NCBI GenBank assembly: GCA_958298945.1
Contig: OY282609.1
Coordinates: 10,274,326 to 10,338,325 of the forward strand
From: Atherix ibis
Lineage: Eukaryota; Arthropoda; Insecta; Diptera; Athericidae
DNA: 64,000 nucleotides
Direction of reading: 5' to 3'
Shown here: in pieces, positions 24,114-35,334 of the stretch
Layout: each line of letters begins with the position of its first letter
How positions within the stretch are numbered: the stretch's first letter is position 1
Notes under the pieces: model-generated
Seen by the model: the letters and a program-made list of their open reading frames with translations, nothing else
Told to the model about the DNA's origin: nothing
Databases searched by the model: none
Position numbers and translations under genes: made by a program

Positions 24114-26455
24114 AAGACCTTACAAGACCTGAAGTTATAGAAAATTTTTGATAATAGAAAATTTTTGGTAAATATTTTTTTATAGAAAATTTTTACTGAA
24201 AATTCTTTTATAGAAAATTTTTACTTAAAAATAGAAAACTTTTGCTGAACATATTTTTATAGAAAATTTTTATTGGAAACTTTTATAGAAAATTTTTACT
24301 TAAAAATATGAAATATTTACTAGAAATTCTTTTAAAGAAAATTTTTACTGAAAATTCTTATCTAGAAAATTTTTACTGGAAATTCTTTTAAAGAAAATTT
24401 TTGGTGAATATTTTTTTATAGAAAATTTTTACTAAAAATTATTTTATAGAAAAATTTTATTGAAAATTCTTTTATAGAAAATACTTATTGAGTATTCTTT
24501 TATAGAAAATTTTTACTGAAAATTGTTTTATAAAAAATTGTTACTGAAAAATAGAAAATGTTTACTAGAAATTTTTTTATAGACAATTTTTACTGAAAAA
24601 TAGAACATTTTTACTGAAGATTCTTTTATACAAAATTTTAACTGGAAATTCTTTTAAAGAAAATTTTTACTGAACATTCTTTTATAGAAAATTTTTACTG
24701 GAAATAATTTTATAGAAAATTTTTAATGAAAATTCCTTTATAGAAAATTTTTACTGAAAATTCTTTTATAGAAAATTTTTACTGAAAATTCATTTATAGA
24801 AAATTTTACTGAAAAATAGAAAATTTTTACTAGAAATTATTTTATAGCAAATTTTTACTGAAAAATAGAAAATTTTTACTGAAAAATAGCAAATTTTTAC
24901 TGAAAATTCTTATCTAGAAAATTTTTACTGGAAATTCGTTTAAAGAAAATTGTTGGTGAACATTTTTTTTAGAAAATTTTTACTGAAAATTCTTTTATAG
25001 AAAATTGTTACTGGAATATAGAAAATGTTTACTAGAAATTTCTTTTATAGAAAATTTTTACTAAAAATTATTTTATAGAAAATTTTTATTGAAAATTCTT
25101 TTATAGAAAATTTTTAATGTCAATTTTTTTATAGAAAATTTTATTGAAAAATAGAAAATTTTTAATAGAAATTCTTTTATAGAAAATTTTAACTGAAAAA
25201 TAGAAAATTTTTAATGGAAATTATTACATAGAAAACTTTTACTGGAAATTGTTTTATAGAAAATTTTAATTGAAAATTCTTTTATAAAAAATTTTTACTG
25301 TCAATTTTCTTATAGAAAATTTTACTGAAAAATAGAAAATTTTTACTTGAAATTCTTTTATAGAAAATTTTTACTGTCAATTCTTTTATAGAAAATTTTA
25401 TTAAAAAATACAAGATTTTTAATAGAAATTCTTTTATAGAAAATTTTAACTGAAAAATAGAAAATTTTTACTGAAAATTCTTTTATAGAAAATTTTTATT
25501 GAAAAATAGAAAATTTTGGTAAATATTTTTTTATAGAAAGTTTTTACTGAAAACTCTTTTATAGAAACATTTTACTGGAAATTCTTTTATAAAAAATTTT
25601 TACTGAAAAATAGAAAATTTTTACTGAAAATTCTTATCTAGAAAATTTTTACTGGAAATTCTTTTAAAGAAAATTTTTACTGTCAATTTTCTTATAGAAA
25701 ATTTTATTGAAAAATAGAAAATTTTTAATAGAAATTCTTCTATAGAAAATTTTAACTGAAAAATAGAAAATTTTTACTGAAAATTCTTTCATAGAAAATT
25801 TTTACTGGAAATTATTTTATAGAAAATTTTTATTGAAAATTCTTTTATAGAAAATTTTTACTGTCAATTTTCTTATATAAAATTTTACTAAAAAATAGAA
25901 AATTTTTACTTGAAATTCTTTTATAGAAAATTTTATTGAAAAAAAGAAAATTTTTAATAGAAATTCTTTTATAGAAAATTTTAACTGGAAAATAGAAAAT
26001 TTTTACTGAAAATTATTTCATAGAAAATTTTTACTGAAAAATAGAAAATATTTACTAGAAATTCTTTTATAGAAAACTTTTACTGGAAATTATTTTATAG
26101 AAAATTTTTATTGAAAATTCTTTTATAAAAAATTTTTACTGTCAATTTTCTTATAGAAAATTTTACTGAAAAATAGAAAATTTTTACTTGAAATTCTTTT
26201 ATTGAAAATTTTTACTGAAAAATAGAAAATTTTTACTAGAAATTCTTTTATACAAAATTTTTACTGATAATTCTTTTATGGAAAATTTGTACAGAAAATT
26301 CTTTCATAGAAAATTTTTACAGAACATTTTTTATAGGAAATTTTTACAGAATATTTTTTGTAGAAAATTTTTACTGAAAATACTTTTATAGAAAATTTTT
26401 ACTGAACAATTTTTATAGGAAATTTTTACTGAACATTTTTTATAGAAATTGATCC
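24114..26455. repeat. Short-period satellite array 1 (ATAGAAAATTTTTACTGAA core)
   Basis: About 2.3 kb of variable units. The commonest is a 28-bp unit of the form TTTTATAGAAAATTTTTACT plus GAAAATTC; a 21-bp variant TGAAAAATAGAAAATTTTTAC is interspersed, as are TCAATTTTCTTATAGAAAAT variants. The left edge is the 20-mer AAGACCTTACAAGACCTGAA (24114-24133), which also sits at the left edge of array 2 at 33711-33730. The right edge is about 26455. No coding capacity. Confidence 0.9.
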
Positions 26456-26502
26456 ATAATTCCAAAAAAATGCAAAATAGTGAAAAAATTGATTTTAAAG
26501 CG

Positions 26503-26895
26503 GCTTTGTCCCATCCGCGAAGATGAAAACGTAATCCCCCATCACCAATGTGGCTTTCGAAGTGAACATTACACTATCCAGCAGAAGAGTACTACCTAGC
26601 CATAATTTTGGACATAGCATAGGCTTTTGACCGCTTATAGCATTCTGGGCTTCTCTGGAAGCTTAAGAGAATCCTGCCTACCTCACACTTCGTTATAATC
26701 AAATCCTACCTCTCGGAGTGATGTTATCAGGTGATTGAGAATGTTGAATATTCTGATATATCGCTTATCCAAGCAAGTGTCTCACAAGGTAGTATCCTTG
26801 GGCCCTTACTATACAACTTCTAACCAACAATAAGAACCTAATAGCAACATACGCTGATGACTCCGCCATCCTAGCTCTTCTAAAGAATATTTGTA
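26503..26895 (+). pseudogene. Jockey-clade reverse-transcriptase relic
   Basis: Broken frames give VIPHHQCGFRSEHYTIQQ (near 26535-26590), then LDIAQAFDRL in a shifted frame, SYLSE and the region before the PQGS motif (SVSQGSILGPLLYN, near 26780-26820), then ATYADDSAILALLKN. The catalytic YADD itself is intact at 26850-26861. The surrounding frame is interrupted by stops and shifts. The matching C-terminal part of a Jockey element lies at 27750-28205, with an I-like fragment between them. Confidence 0.8.
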
Positions 26896-27117
26896 AAAAA
26901 AAAGAATTTTTTATTTCAAAAAGTAATTTGTATATCAAAAAAATGTTATTAAATTTAAAAAATTAGGCCAAAAACTTTTTTTTTTCTTAATTAAAATTAA
27001 ATCGAAATTTCTACTAAAAATACAATATTTTTTTTACAAAACATATTTTTTTTCTTCTAATTTGAATATTAAAATTTGATTAAAAAGAAATTTATTATAG
27101 AATTTTGAAAATATTGA
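26896..27117. other. AT-rich spacer
   Basis: A and T runs only; it separates the Jockey reverse-transcriptase relic from the I-like fragment. Confidence 0.6.
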
Positions 27118-27695
27118 GTGAATTTTTCAATTCTTGTTTATAGCATCCACCATCCTGCAAACTCATATTTAGTCGCTTCAAAAATGGTTAAAAAACTGGA
27201 ACAAAAATGCGTTCATCGAACTTGTTGGCAAAACGCACCGGGAACTATACAGTGGAATTTTTCTATCTATAGGCTTCGTGGGACGTCAATTGATCCAGTC
27301 ACACATTGGCCTAGCACCTCAAACCCAGTCTACTCAACAACAATTCCCAAATTCTGGGCAAGGAAATTTTTCCGAATTCGAAATGGGCATACCTTCGGTA
27401 ACCAACCTTGTCCATCATGCCTTTTCTGTAGTGTTCAACTCACCATTCCTCTTTTTTTTAAATGACTCTCACTTAATCTAATATTTCTGTTTTAATAGAA
27501 CCCCTTCGATTGAGGAGCTCCTAGACCCAACAATTATTTTTCCGGGCCATCTTTTTAACCTGCTTAATCATTTAAATTTGCTCAACAAAATGCCAACCTA
27601 CTCGTAACATTAAGTCCCCAAATGGTCTCATGGTCGTGGCGCTACAGAATAGCCTCTGACTCTTGTCTCAGAGTCCTTACAATAACAACAAAAAA
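27118..27695 (+). pseudogene. 3' end of an I-like non-LTR retrotransposon (copy 1)
   Basis: The frame 27118-27465 contains PVYSTTIPKFWARKFFRIR and then NQPCPSCLFCSVQLTIP. This matches the part that follows RNase H in I-clade elements (arginine-rich stretch, then a CxxC region). The same region is found at 54215-54380. The non-coding end (CCAAATGG.CTCA.GGTCGTGGCGCTA then CTTACAATAACAAC, about 27615-27690) is shared with the element ending at 54645. It may have inserted into the Jockey relic, whose two parts flank it. Confidence 0.75.
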
Positions 27696-27749
27696 AATGC
27701 GTTCATATTACTTTCACTCTTCACCAAGAATCATTTCCCTCCATAACCT

Positions 27750-28205
27750 TGAACGGCAGCATTATTCCATCAAAAGGCGAAGTACGTTATCTAGAGCTCA
27801 AGTTTCTGAGTGCAAAACTTAAAAGACTGGAATTTAACGGATGACACAAGCAGCTCGAAGAGCTTGTTTAGCAGATCAAAGCTAACAATCGACAGCAAAT
27901 TGCTACTTTACAAAACAGTACTGACGAAGCCAATTTGGACTTACACACATGAACTTTTTGGTTCGACGAAACCTTGCAACGCCCTCCTAATCGAAGAACC
28001 TATGAAAAATCGTCAATGCCTTATATTATGTGCCTCATATTATATATTATCCACCGTGAATTAAAATCTTCCTTTTGTTCATAAACTAGGCATTCCCGTC
28101 TAAGTAACCATCATAGTCCTCTTGTTAAAGAGCTACCCTCGCAGTTAACACCCAACGACGTCTTAAAAGGCAATCGCCTCGTGACTTGTCATTGCAGCTA
28201 GAAAA
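27750..28205 (+). pseudogene. Jockey-clade C-terminal relic
   Basis: The frame 27810-28064 reads KLTIDSKLLLYKTVLTKPIW and continues with a TYTHELFGS segment, matching the Jockey thumb motif LLLYKTVLKPIWTYG. Farther on, frames give SSNHHSPLVKELPSQL and an RRLKRQSPRDLSL-like end, the usual Jockey C-terminus. It is interrupted by stops and shifts. It is probably the 3' half of the element whose reverse transcriptase is at 26503-26895, separated by an I-like insertion. Confidence 0.75.
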
Positions 28206-28258
28206 ATGCACTATTTTGTGCGGTGGAATCATCCAAAATGCAAAAACAGACGGCACTA

Positions 28259-29117
28259 CGAGGGTTATTCAACAAGTACTTATCTTCACTGCCCGATGGA
28301 ACTGCTGTCGCAAAAAAAATTTACCATCGTGCAGAACATTCTTTTAGTAGCCTGCTGTCAAAGTTTGAATTGATTCCCTTCATTAGTTTTATTTTGAGAG
28401 CCTTTGAAAGCAAGCGTGTCGGTCGGTTGCACAAAAATGGAAAAAGAACAATATCGTTCGGTGATTAGATTCTTGTTTTTGGAAGGGAAAACGCGCTGCG
28501 AAATCAAAGATCGCTTGAATGCTGTGTATGGTGACTCTTCTCCTTCGATGGCGACCGTCAAGAATTGGTTCAACGAGTTTGTTCGTGGCTGCACGTCGGG
28601 GTTTTTGATGAGCCACGCCCAGGTGCCCCGAAAACGGCTGCTACGGAGGAAAACGTTAAAAAAGTCCACGATCTCGTGTTGGCAGACCGTCGATTGAAGG
28701 TTCACGAGATAGCTGAGACTGTGGGCTTCGCAGTAGGAACGGTGCATCATATTCTACACAAAGAACTGGGCATGAAAAAGCTGTCGGCGCGATGGGTGCC
28801 GCGTTTGCTCACACCGGAAAACAAGCGCAACCGTTTCAGCGCAATCCAGCGGAGTTCTTGCGTCGTTTCGTGACCGTCGACGAAACATGGATTCACTGGT
28901 ACACACCAGAGACGAAGGAACAGTCGAAACAGTGGACTTCACCCAGCGAACGTGCTCCGAAGAAGGCGAAGCAGTATTTTTTGGACGGGTTAAAAAGGTT
29001 AGAGCATCGCTGGGCCAAGTGTACCGAGCTTGAAGGAGATTATGTGAAAAAATAAATTTTCCTTTCCAAAATTTTCATTTTTCTTTTGTAGGCTAAGTAC
29101 TTGTTGAATGACCCTCG
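28259..29117 (+). mobile_element. Internally deleted irritans/mellifera-like mariner nested in relic H
   Basis: Both ends carry inverted repeats of about 25 bp: CGAGGGTTATTCAACAAGTA at the left and, read inward, CGAGGGTCATTCAACAAGTA at the right. TA flanks both ends (28257-28258 and 29118-29119). The 859-bp length is about 400 bp shorter than a full mariner because the interior is deleted. It lies inside the DGAT/CHTA codons of the older DD41D-like relic. Confidence 0.92.
28437..29055 (+). pseudogene. Transposase of the nested mariner, deleted and frameshifted
   Basis: The ATG at 28437 begins MEKEQYRSVIRFLFLEGK, a typical irritans-type N-terminus. A frameshift near 28600 moves the reading to VFDEPRPGAPKTA and then the second helix-turn-helix (VHEIAETVGFAVGTVHHIL) and LSARWVPRLLTPENK. 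After a short deletion and another frame change comes FLRRFVTVDETWIHWYTPE, which keeps the first catalytic aspartate (DETW). The sequence then jumps from RAPKKAK to YFLDGLKRLEHRWAKC, so the segments with the second and third aspartates are gone. It stops at 29053-29055 after GDYVKK. It cannot encode an active enzyme. Confidence 0.9.
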
Positions 29118-29390
29118 TATATGCCACACAGCACGTGAAACAATGGACATATTGAGAGATGAGTTCGGTGATCAATTAAACTCACGTTTCGGATCGGTGA
29201 GTTGGCCGCCTCTAGACTGGGGCTACGTCTATGCCGATAAACCAGCGTCACTGGGCAGCTTTGCTATATATTAGCGAGATACCAGCCAAGATGATCGAAA
29301 TATTTATTCAAAATTGGACTTCCTGCATGGATCACTTAAAACGTGGTTGTGGCCACTATTTACATGAAATTATCTTCAAAATATAAATAG

Positions 29391-30439
29391 CCCCGACATT
29401 GATTTATCAATTCAAGTATTTGACATTTTTTTGCTTTGATAAAGGCGTCCGAAATTGTGAATAGTGTTTATAGTCCCAATACTGTGACAGCCAATAACGC
29501 ACAATTTTCGTTTTGTGGATTCCGTTCCGTTAACGAAATACCTCACAATTGCTTGAAAATGAAAAACACTTTCAAAATTTGTTATACGCAAAAATCGAAA
29601 ATTGCCAATTTTACTGGGAAAAATTTCAAATCGTCGACAGAAAAAATTTTTTGTAATTTTGACAAAAATTTTTCAAATTCTGAAAAATAGAAAAATATTT
29701 TTTTTTTAAATTATGGGAAATTTTGAAATTCGAATTTTCGAATTTAAAATTTCCCATAATTTTAAAAACTCAAAAAATTTTTGATTTTAAAATTTCCCAT
29801 AATTTTTTGTTTTCATTTTTTCAAGGAAAAATTCCCTCCAACACCAATCCAATAAGAATTGCTTGGTTTCATTCTGATTGGATTTACACATTGAGAGCTG
29901 CAGGGTTTTTCGCTGTACGAAGAATGACTGCATAAACCTTACAAATGTTTTTGGAAAAAGCTCACAGAAATTTTCCCTTTTAATATTAACAATAATTAAC
30001 ATTATTTGTACAGAAAATATAATTAAAAAAAAAGTCCATTAATATATTTTTGATAATTCTTTTTTTTCTATTTATTATAATAAAAAACTTTTTATATTTT
30101 TTAACAAGAGATGGCGCCGCCAAAAAATTTTGTTTGTCAAAAGATGAAAACTGAAATATCATTTATTTAATTGATAATTTCAGAAGTTTTCACTTATATT
30201 TAAGATAATTATCATTTGCTGGTATTATAAAATTTGTTTAATGGCATATAAATTATGTTTCAGAGCATAGAATACTAAAGTTTGAATATTCTGACAAAAA
30301 TTACTTAAAATTCCACTTTTAGGGACAAAGAATATTAAAACTATTCCTAATTTTTATTCTAGACAATATATTTAAAAGTTTTATTAAAGAAAATACTATA
30401 ATTAACGTGAAAAATGCATTTATTATTACAAATATTTAT
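29391..30439. other. AT-rich stretch with a long palindrome, no gene recognised
   Basis: Holds the palindrome at 29708-29762. An 84-codon frame at 29436-29690 has no recognisable motif. Confidence 0.5.
29708..29762. repeat. 55-bp near-perfect palindrome with a third arm copy downstream
   Basis: The left arm AAATTATGGGAAATTTT then G then AAATTCGAA pairs with TTCGAATTT then AAAATTTCCCATAATTT, with a 2-base centre and one bulged G. The right-arm word TTTAAAATTTCCCATAATTT occurs again as a direct copy near 29786-29805. Confidence 0.92.
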
Positions 30440-30900
30440 TTCATTGGTACAATCAGTATTGCATAGATGTCGTCGCCGAAAATACTTTGGTTTTTCACAC
30501 CGTTCAGTTGTCAAACTTAGCCACAAGCGAACGAATTAATGCAATCTTCCCAAGATTCTAACCTGCCATCGGAATGTCATTGGAATCAATTTTCTGTGTG
30601 GTTGTTGTTGGACTCAATGTTATTTCGGCCACCATATTCTGTAATTGCCATTTGACAGTTGTTCGTAGAGCACAATGAAAACAGTTTTTGGATCGATGTG
30701 GAGCGCTGTCTTGTGTTGGTTGGTTTTCAAATGAAAAGTTTCAATAATTTTCAAAGTGGGAGCAGAGCGAGTGAAAATCTTGATCGAACGAGACGGAGCG
30801 TGCGAATGGCGGATCGATTTGTCAAACAGTGAACGAACGTCAGCAGCACTGTGCGAGTGAATATATTTTTTTGGGGGAGCTTATTTTTTTGCATTTTAAA
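30440..30900 (+). promoter_or_regulatory. Possible host promoter / transcription-start region
   Basis: This is a locally GC-richer, purine-rich stretch in otherwise AT-rich DNA. It contains an initiator-like TTCAGTT at 30504-30509 and many GAGCG, GAACGA and GAGACG words at 30765-30835. It lies about 1.6-2 kb upstream of the candidate first coding exon at 32487 in the same orientation, consistent with a long 5' leader. No TATA box was clear, and the start position cannot be fixed from sequence alone. Confidence 0.3.
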
Positions 30901-32486
30901 AAAAAATTTACGATTTGAACGATTCTCTAAACAGAATAAGACGTGAATAAAAAAGAAAACTAACGTTCCAAAAAGGCGCCCATTTCCAAAAAGGTAAAAG
31001 AATTAAATTTGAATTTAATACGCGTCGGTGTCATTTTAAACAAATCGAAAGTGTTTTTAATTTGATGCGGAATATTGTGTTGTTGTGTTTTTCTGGTTGC
31101 AAATTTTCATTTTGCGAGTGAATATTAAAAAGTGATTTAATAGAAGAGGACCATTTCGTTAAGAGCCTTCCTCCCTTTAGAGGAAAACCGAAGAATTATC
31201 ACAAAATAATAAATTCCCTCAGTTTTTGGGGCGGGTGTGTGTCTGTCCCCTTTTTTTCTCTCTCTCTCTCTCCCTCTCCCTGCTAATAAACAAGGGCTTA
31301 TCAGTAGAAATTTCAGAGGGAGTTTTCACATTCATTTAATTTTTGTAATAATAATTTCCTTCTAGGTCGATTTTATGCCATATTGTTCCGAAATTCCATC
31401 AGATTCAGGTGGATTTGTTTAGAGAAGCAGTCGCAATATTTTACTCGAAAATTGCTCCTCTCATTCGACATCCTCGTCCATCCAACCCCGCCAGTAAAAT
31501 CAAAAACATTCGATTCCAAACAAAAATAATCCTTTAAAAAAAACTGGGCCACACCAAAAAAAAAAAACCCCATTCTTGTCTGTTGTTAACTTGTGGCTTT
31601 AAAAGAATTTTTTTTTTGCTTTTCAAAAAATCCTTTAGAAAAGATGTAAAAAAAATCAACAGGAAAGCAGCAAAGTTTTTCGCAAGATTATTTTTCCAAA
31701 AATTTTCAGACAATTTTCATTAAAAAACAAAAAAATTTCGTTTCTTCCCACGCAGTGTATTTTATAATTAACAGTTTGACAAGATAAGAATTTATCTAAA
31801 AAAAAAAAAAAAAGATAAAAAACAATACAAAATTAAATCAGTAAAAAAGGTGCCCCCTAAATTTTCTCAAATTGTCGCCTACAATAAATTAAGTTTTAAA
31901 AAAGAAGAAGAAAAAAAAAACAAAAACAAAATCATGTGAAACTAATTTTTTTTTAAATCCCCAAAAAACAATATAATTTTTTTTTTTTGTAAGGAAATTA
32001 ATTCCAAATTGACTAAAGTGAGTTTATATTTTTTTTTATTGTTACTTTTAATTAATCCAAAAAAAAACTAAAACTTAAGTTAAAAAAGGACTTTTTTGGT
32101 GCTGTTTTTTTTGGTTGTTTTTTTTTCAAATTTTACAAAATATAATTTTTAACTGGAATTGTCCTTGTTTCTTCTTTGGTATCAAAAATCAAGTGTTTAT
32201 CGCGTAAAAAGTTTTTTTTTTTTAAAGTAAAATAAAATTAAAAAAAAATTCGCCAAAAAAAAGTAATTTAGTTACGATAGTTAATAAAAATAATTAAATT
32301 TAAAAAAAAAAATTAGTAGAAGAAATAGTTTGAAAGAAAAGCGAAAATTTTCGAGTCAGTAAGAAAGAAAGTAGTAATCGAAAAGGGGGTTAATTCAGAG
32401 AGAAGAAAAGGATTAGTGATTTTTTTTTTAAATACAAATCATCTCCACCACAAAAACCCACATAAAAACGTAAGGTTTGGGTATCA
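30901..32486 (+). other. Possible long AT-rich 5' untranslated leader
   Basis: A and T runs with no homology-bearing frame, and a CT-repeat (TCTCTCTCTCTC) at about 31257-31272 that could act as a GAGA-type site. It would form the leader of the candidate exon at 32487-32520; an AAAAAG/GTAAAAG word near 30992 could be an alternative donor. The leader contains many upstream ATGs. Confidence 0.3.
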
Positions 32487-32520
32487 ATGTCGAAGTTTCA
32501 AGTGCATCAACAGCAAAAAG
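32487..32520 (+). CDS. Candidate first coding exon of a host gene (partial)
   Basis: ATCA precedes the ATG at 32487, a reasonable insect start context. The frame reads MSKFQVHQQQK and reaches a strong splice donor, AAAAG/GTGAGT, with GT at 32521-32522. The exon would supply 11 codons plus one base. A glutamine-rich start, a long leader and a large first intron are common in fly regulatory genes, but I do not recognise the protein. No acceptor and second exon with matching coding content was found in the remaining 31 kb, so the gene would continue beyond the window or the call is wrong. The frame itself reads on to a stop, so the exon depends wholly on the splice signal. Confidence 0.35.
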
Positions 32521-33710
32521 GTGAGTTTGAGTTGCAGAAACGTTGATTGTGAAAAAGGATTCATCGTAATTGTCGCGTATCCTTTACCCTTTCGCATCGT
32601 TCATTCACATCCCCTGGTATTGAGTTGCGTTAAATTCAATTTTGAAATCGAGTGCGTTTTTATTGTTTCGATACGGCAGTGTTCGCAGTTAATTTGGGAG
32701 ATTTTCCACTGCCATTTTGCATTATGATATTTGCCTGGAAATTCTATTTGTCGTAGTTTTTGAGGTCGTGACGCATTTCATAACTGATCAGTGTAAGATT
32801 TTTCAAAAGGGGAAAAGGTTCTTATTTACATCTTGGTTCGTCCCTGGGTTTTCAGCAGTCCCCTCTGCTATGGCAGTGACATTGATTAGTCTCGAGTGGT
32901 TGCATCTCGATGTGAAGTGGAAAAAAAGAAAAACTGTGAATCCACTTCGAGACGATGGAAATGCATAGATTTGCTTCTACGAAGGATATTTTCGTTTGCT
33001 GTCGCCTTGTTCTCATCGTCGTTAGTTGTTGTTGTTGTTTTTTTTATCTGTCCAAAGTGTACTGGAATGTGTATTTTACTTACCATCGAACTTCATCTGC
33101 TGCCATAAGGGACAATAACGAATGTAAATGTTATTGCTTTGTTCTCACGTATTTTTCATCGACTGGGCTGGGAAATCCTTTATTCATTGTAATAGAAAAG
33201 GGGCCATATGGAGGGAAATGAATGGCCTTCATCATGAAATTGAACACTTACAAAGGAGTAAAGATGAATTGAGTCCAATTCTTAAAAGAAAAAGAAAAAA
33301 ATGTTTGGTTAAAAGTAACTTTTCTTTATAAAAATAACTTTTTCATACAATACAAAAAAAAAATTAAATTTCGATGGAGCAGTGGGAGAAAAAGCTTCAA
33401 TAAAAAATTTACCTCATCACGAAATTCAATCCGAATTTTATTTTTTCAATTAAGTCCCAACAAAAATTTTTCTTATCATGAAAGTCTCTATTATCAAAAT
33501 TTATCAAAAATTTCAATGGGATTTCTTTTATTATATTACTAACCCCAGTTTTCTCCTCCAAATTTAATAAACTGACAAACGAAAATCAAAATGTTAACCA
33601 AAGTTCAAGGCTATTCATTCCTCAAAGACAATTTTAATGACACTTAATTCGATGCTAGTTACTTACATGCAGAAAGTAATTTTAATAAAAACAATTCAAA
33701 GTAGAACTTT
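32521..33710 (+). other. Possible start of a large first intron, no gene recognised
   Basis: Begins with GTGAGTTTGAG. Overlapping frames of 60-100 codons occur at 32416-33331 on both strands, without family motifs. The first 700 bases are GC-richer than the flanks. Confidence 0.35.
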
Positions 33711-34525
33711 AAGACCTTACAAGACCTGAAATTATTTACTAATAATTTGTTTAACAGACAATTTTTTAACAAATTTTTCCTGAACATTTTTTCTATGGAA
33801 AATTTTTACTGAATATTTTTTAATAGAAAATTTTTACTGACACTTTTTTTTATAGACAATTTTTACTGAACATTATTTTTTATACAAAATTTTTAATAAA
33901 TATATTTTAATAGAAAATTTTTACTGAAACATTTTTTTATAGCAAATTTTTACTGAACAAATTTTTTTATAGCAAATTTTTACTGAACATTTTTTTTATG
34001 GAAAATCTTTACTGAACATTTTTTTTTTATAGAAAATTTTTACTGAACATTTTTTTTATAGCAAATTTTTACTGAACATTTTTTTTATAGAAAATCTTTA
34101 CTGAAAAATTTTTTTTATTTATAGAAAATTTTTACTGACTTTTTTTTTATAGCCAATTTTTACTGGAAATTTGTTAATAGAACATTTTTACTGAAAATTT
34201 ATTATGGAAAATTTTTACTGAACATTTATAATGGAAAATTTTTACTGAAAATTTATTATGGAAAATTTTTACTGAACTTTTTTTTTATAGAAATATTTTT
34301 CTGTATATTTTTTTTACAGAAAAATTTTTATTGCAAATTTTTACTGCACATTTTTTTTTATAGACAATTTTTACTAAAAAATTTTTTTCATAGAAAATGT
34401 TTAATAAATATTTTTTTTTGCAGAAAATTTTTTATATCAAATTTTTACTGACAATTTTTTTTATACGAATTTTTAATAAAAAATGATTACTGCAAATTTG
34501 TTAATAGAAAATTTTTACTGAAAAA
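33711..34525. repeat. Short-period satellite array 2
   Basis: The same core as array 1 (ATAGAAAATTTTTACTGAA), mostly as units of about 30 bp of the form TGAACATTTTTTTTATAGAAAATTTTTAC with GCAAATTTTTAC and GGAAAATTTTTAC variants. The left edge is AAGACCTTACAAGACCTGAA (33711-33730), identical to the left edge of array 1. Confidence 0.9.
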
Positions 34526-35334
34526 AATATTTACACTTTTTGCTCAATAGAGGCAAAAATAAACTTTTTACAGTTACAAATATTTTTAAAAAGAATGCCT
34601 TTCAACACTAACAAATAAGCCATCAAATAGCCCCGTCGTTATGATTCTGACATGTCGAAGGGATCTTAACTAGAAAAAAATTATTTTGTCCACTCATAAT
34701 TATCTGCATTCTCAAAACTACAATAATTTTTTGAAGAAGAAAAAAAAATACATCAAAAAAGCCCCGTTAAATTGGGAAATTATGCAAAAGTTCAACAACT
34801 TTTCTTAAATTGAACTTTTTTTCTTTTTAATATTTATGCAAAAATAAACATCATTAAAAAGAACAAGAACAGAAGTTAAGGTATTTATTATCTGAATAAG
34901 AAAAAAAATGCGTTTTTTGATTTGCATTTTTATTTTTTTTTCTCGAATTAATGATGTTTTTATTATTTTATATGCTTTTATTTTTGTTATTATTCAATAT
35001 AATCTAAAGTAACGTTAGAATTGAGTCATCCATCTTCTTAGTTTGTCGAAGTTCAAAAATGCTACGACACCTAAGAATTTAAGAACGTAGAACCATTTTA
35101 GGTACGGTATATTCATGGGTCCGTAAGAGGTAGTTAAGGTGAGTTCTTTCTCGAATACTTTTTGCTTAAGAATACTTTTAATTAAATGTTACTAAAAATA
35201 AAATAAAAATCCGAGTTTTTTTTTGAAGTTGTTATGTGCTATGTCCAAAAAGTATATGTTAACGGATGTCTTGTAATGTGAGGTCTCTAAATCTAGTTTT
35301 CAAAATCGAAAACGAGCATTTAATAACGATAGTA
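34526..35334. other. AT-rich spacer
   Basis: A and T runs and short unrecognised words. Nothing coding. Confidence 0.55.

Larger units (their letters stand above)
28211..29390 (+). pseudogene. DD41D-like Tc1/mariner relic H, split by a younger mariner
   Basis: The left part (28211-28258) reads LCGGIIQNAKTDGT, resembling the WCGGIIGP and QQDGAT motifs joined by a deletion. After the inserted mariner (28259-29117) the frame resumes as CHTARETMDILRDEFGDQ, then SRFGSVSWPP, then WGYVYADKPASLG, SEIPAKMIEIFIQNWTS and GHYLHEIIFK before a stop near 29380. The RSCDLTPLDYFL block with the third catalytic aspartate is deleted. The family is the WFQQDGATCHTA/CDLTPLDYFLWG type, which I assign to the DD41D group; the spacing cannot be measured here. 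Confidence 0.8.

Noticed and set aside
24114..26455. Regularly spaced repeats that might suggest a CRISPR array
   Set aside because: Units are contiguous, variable in length and have no unique spacers; the window is eukaryotic and has no cas genes.
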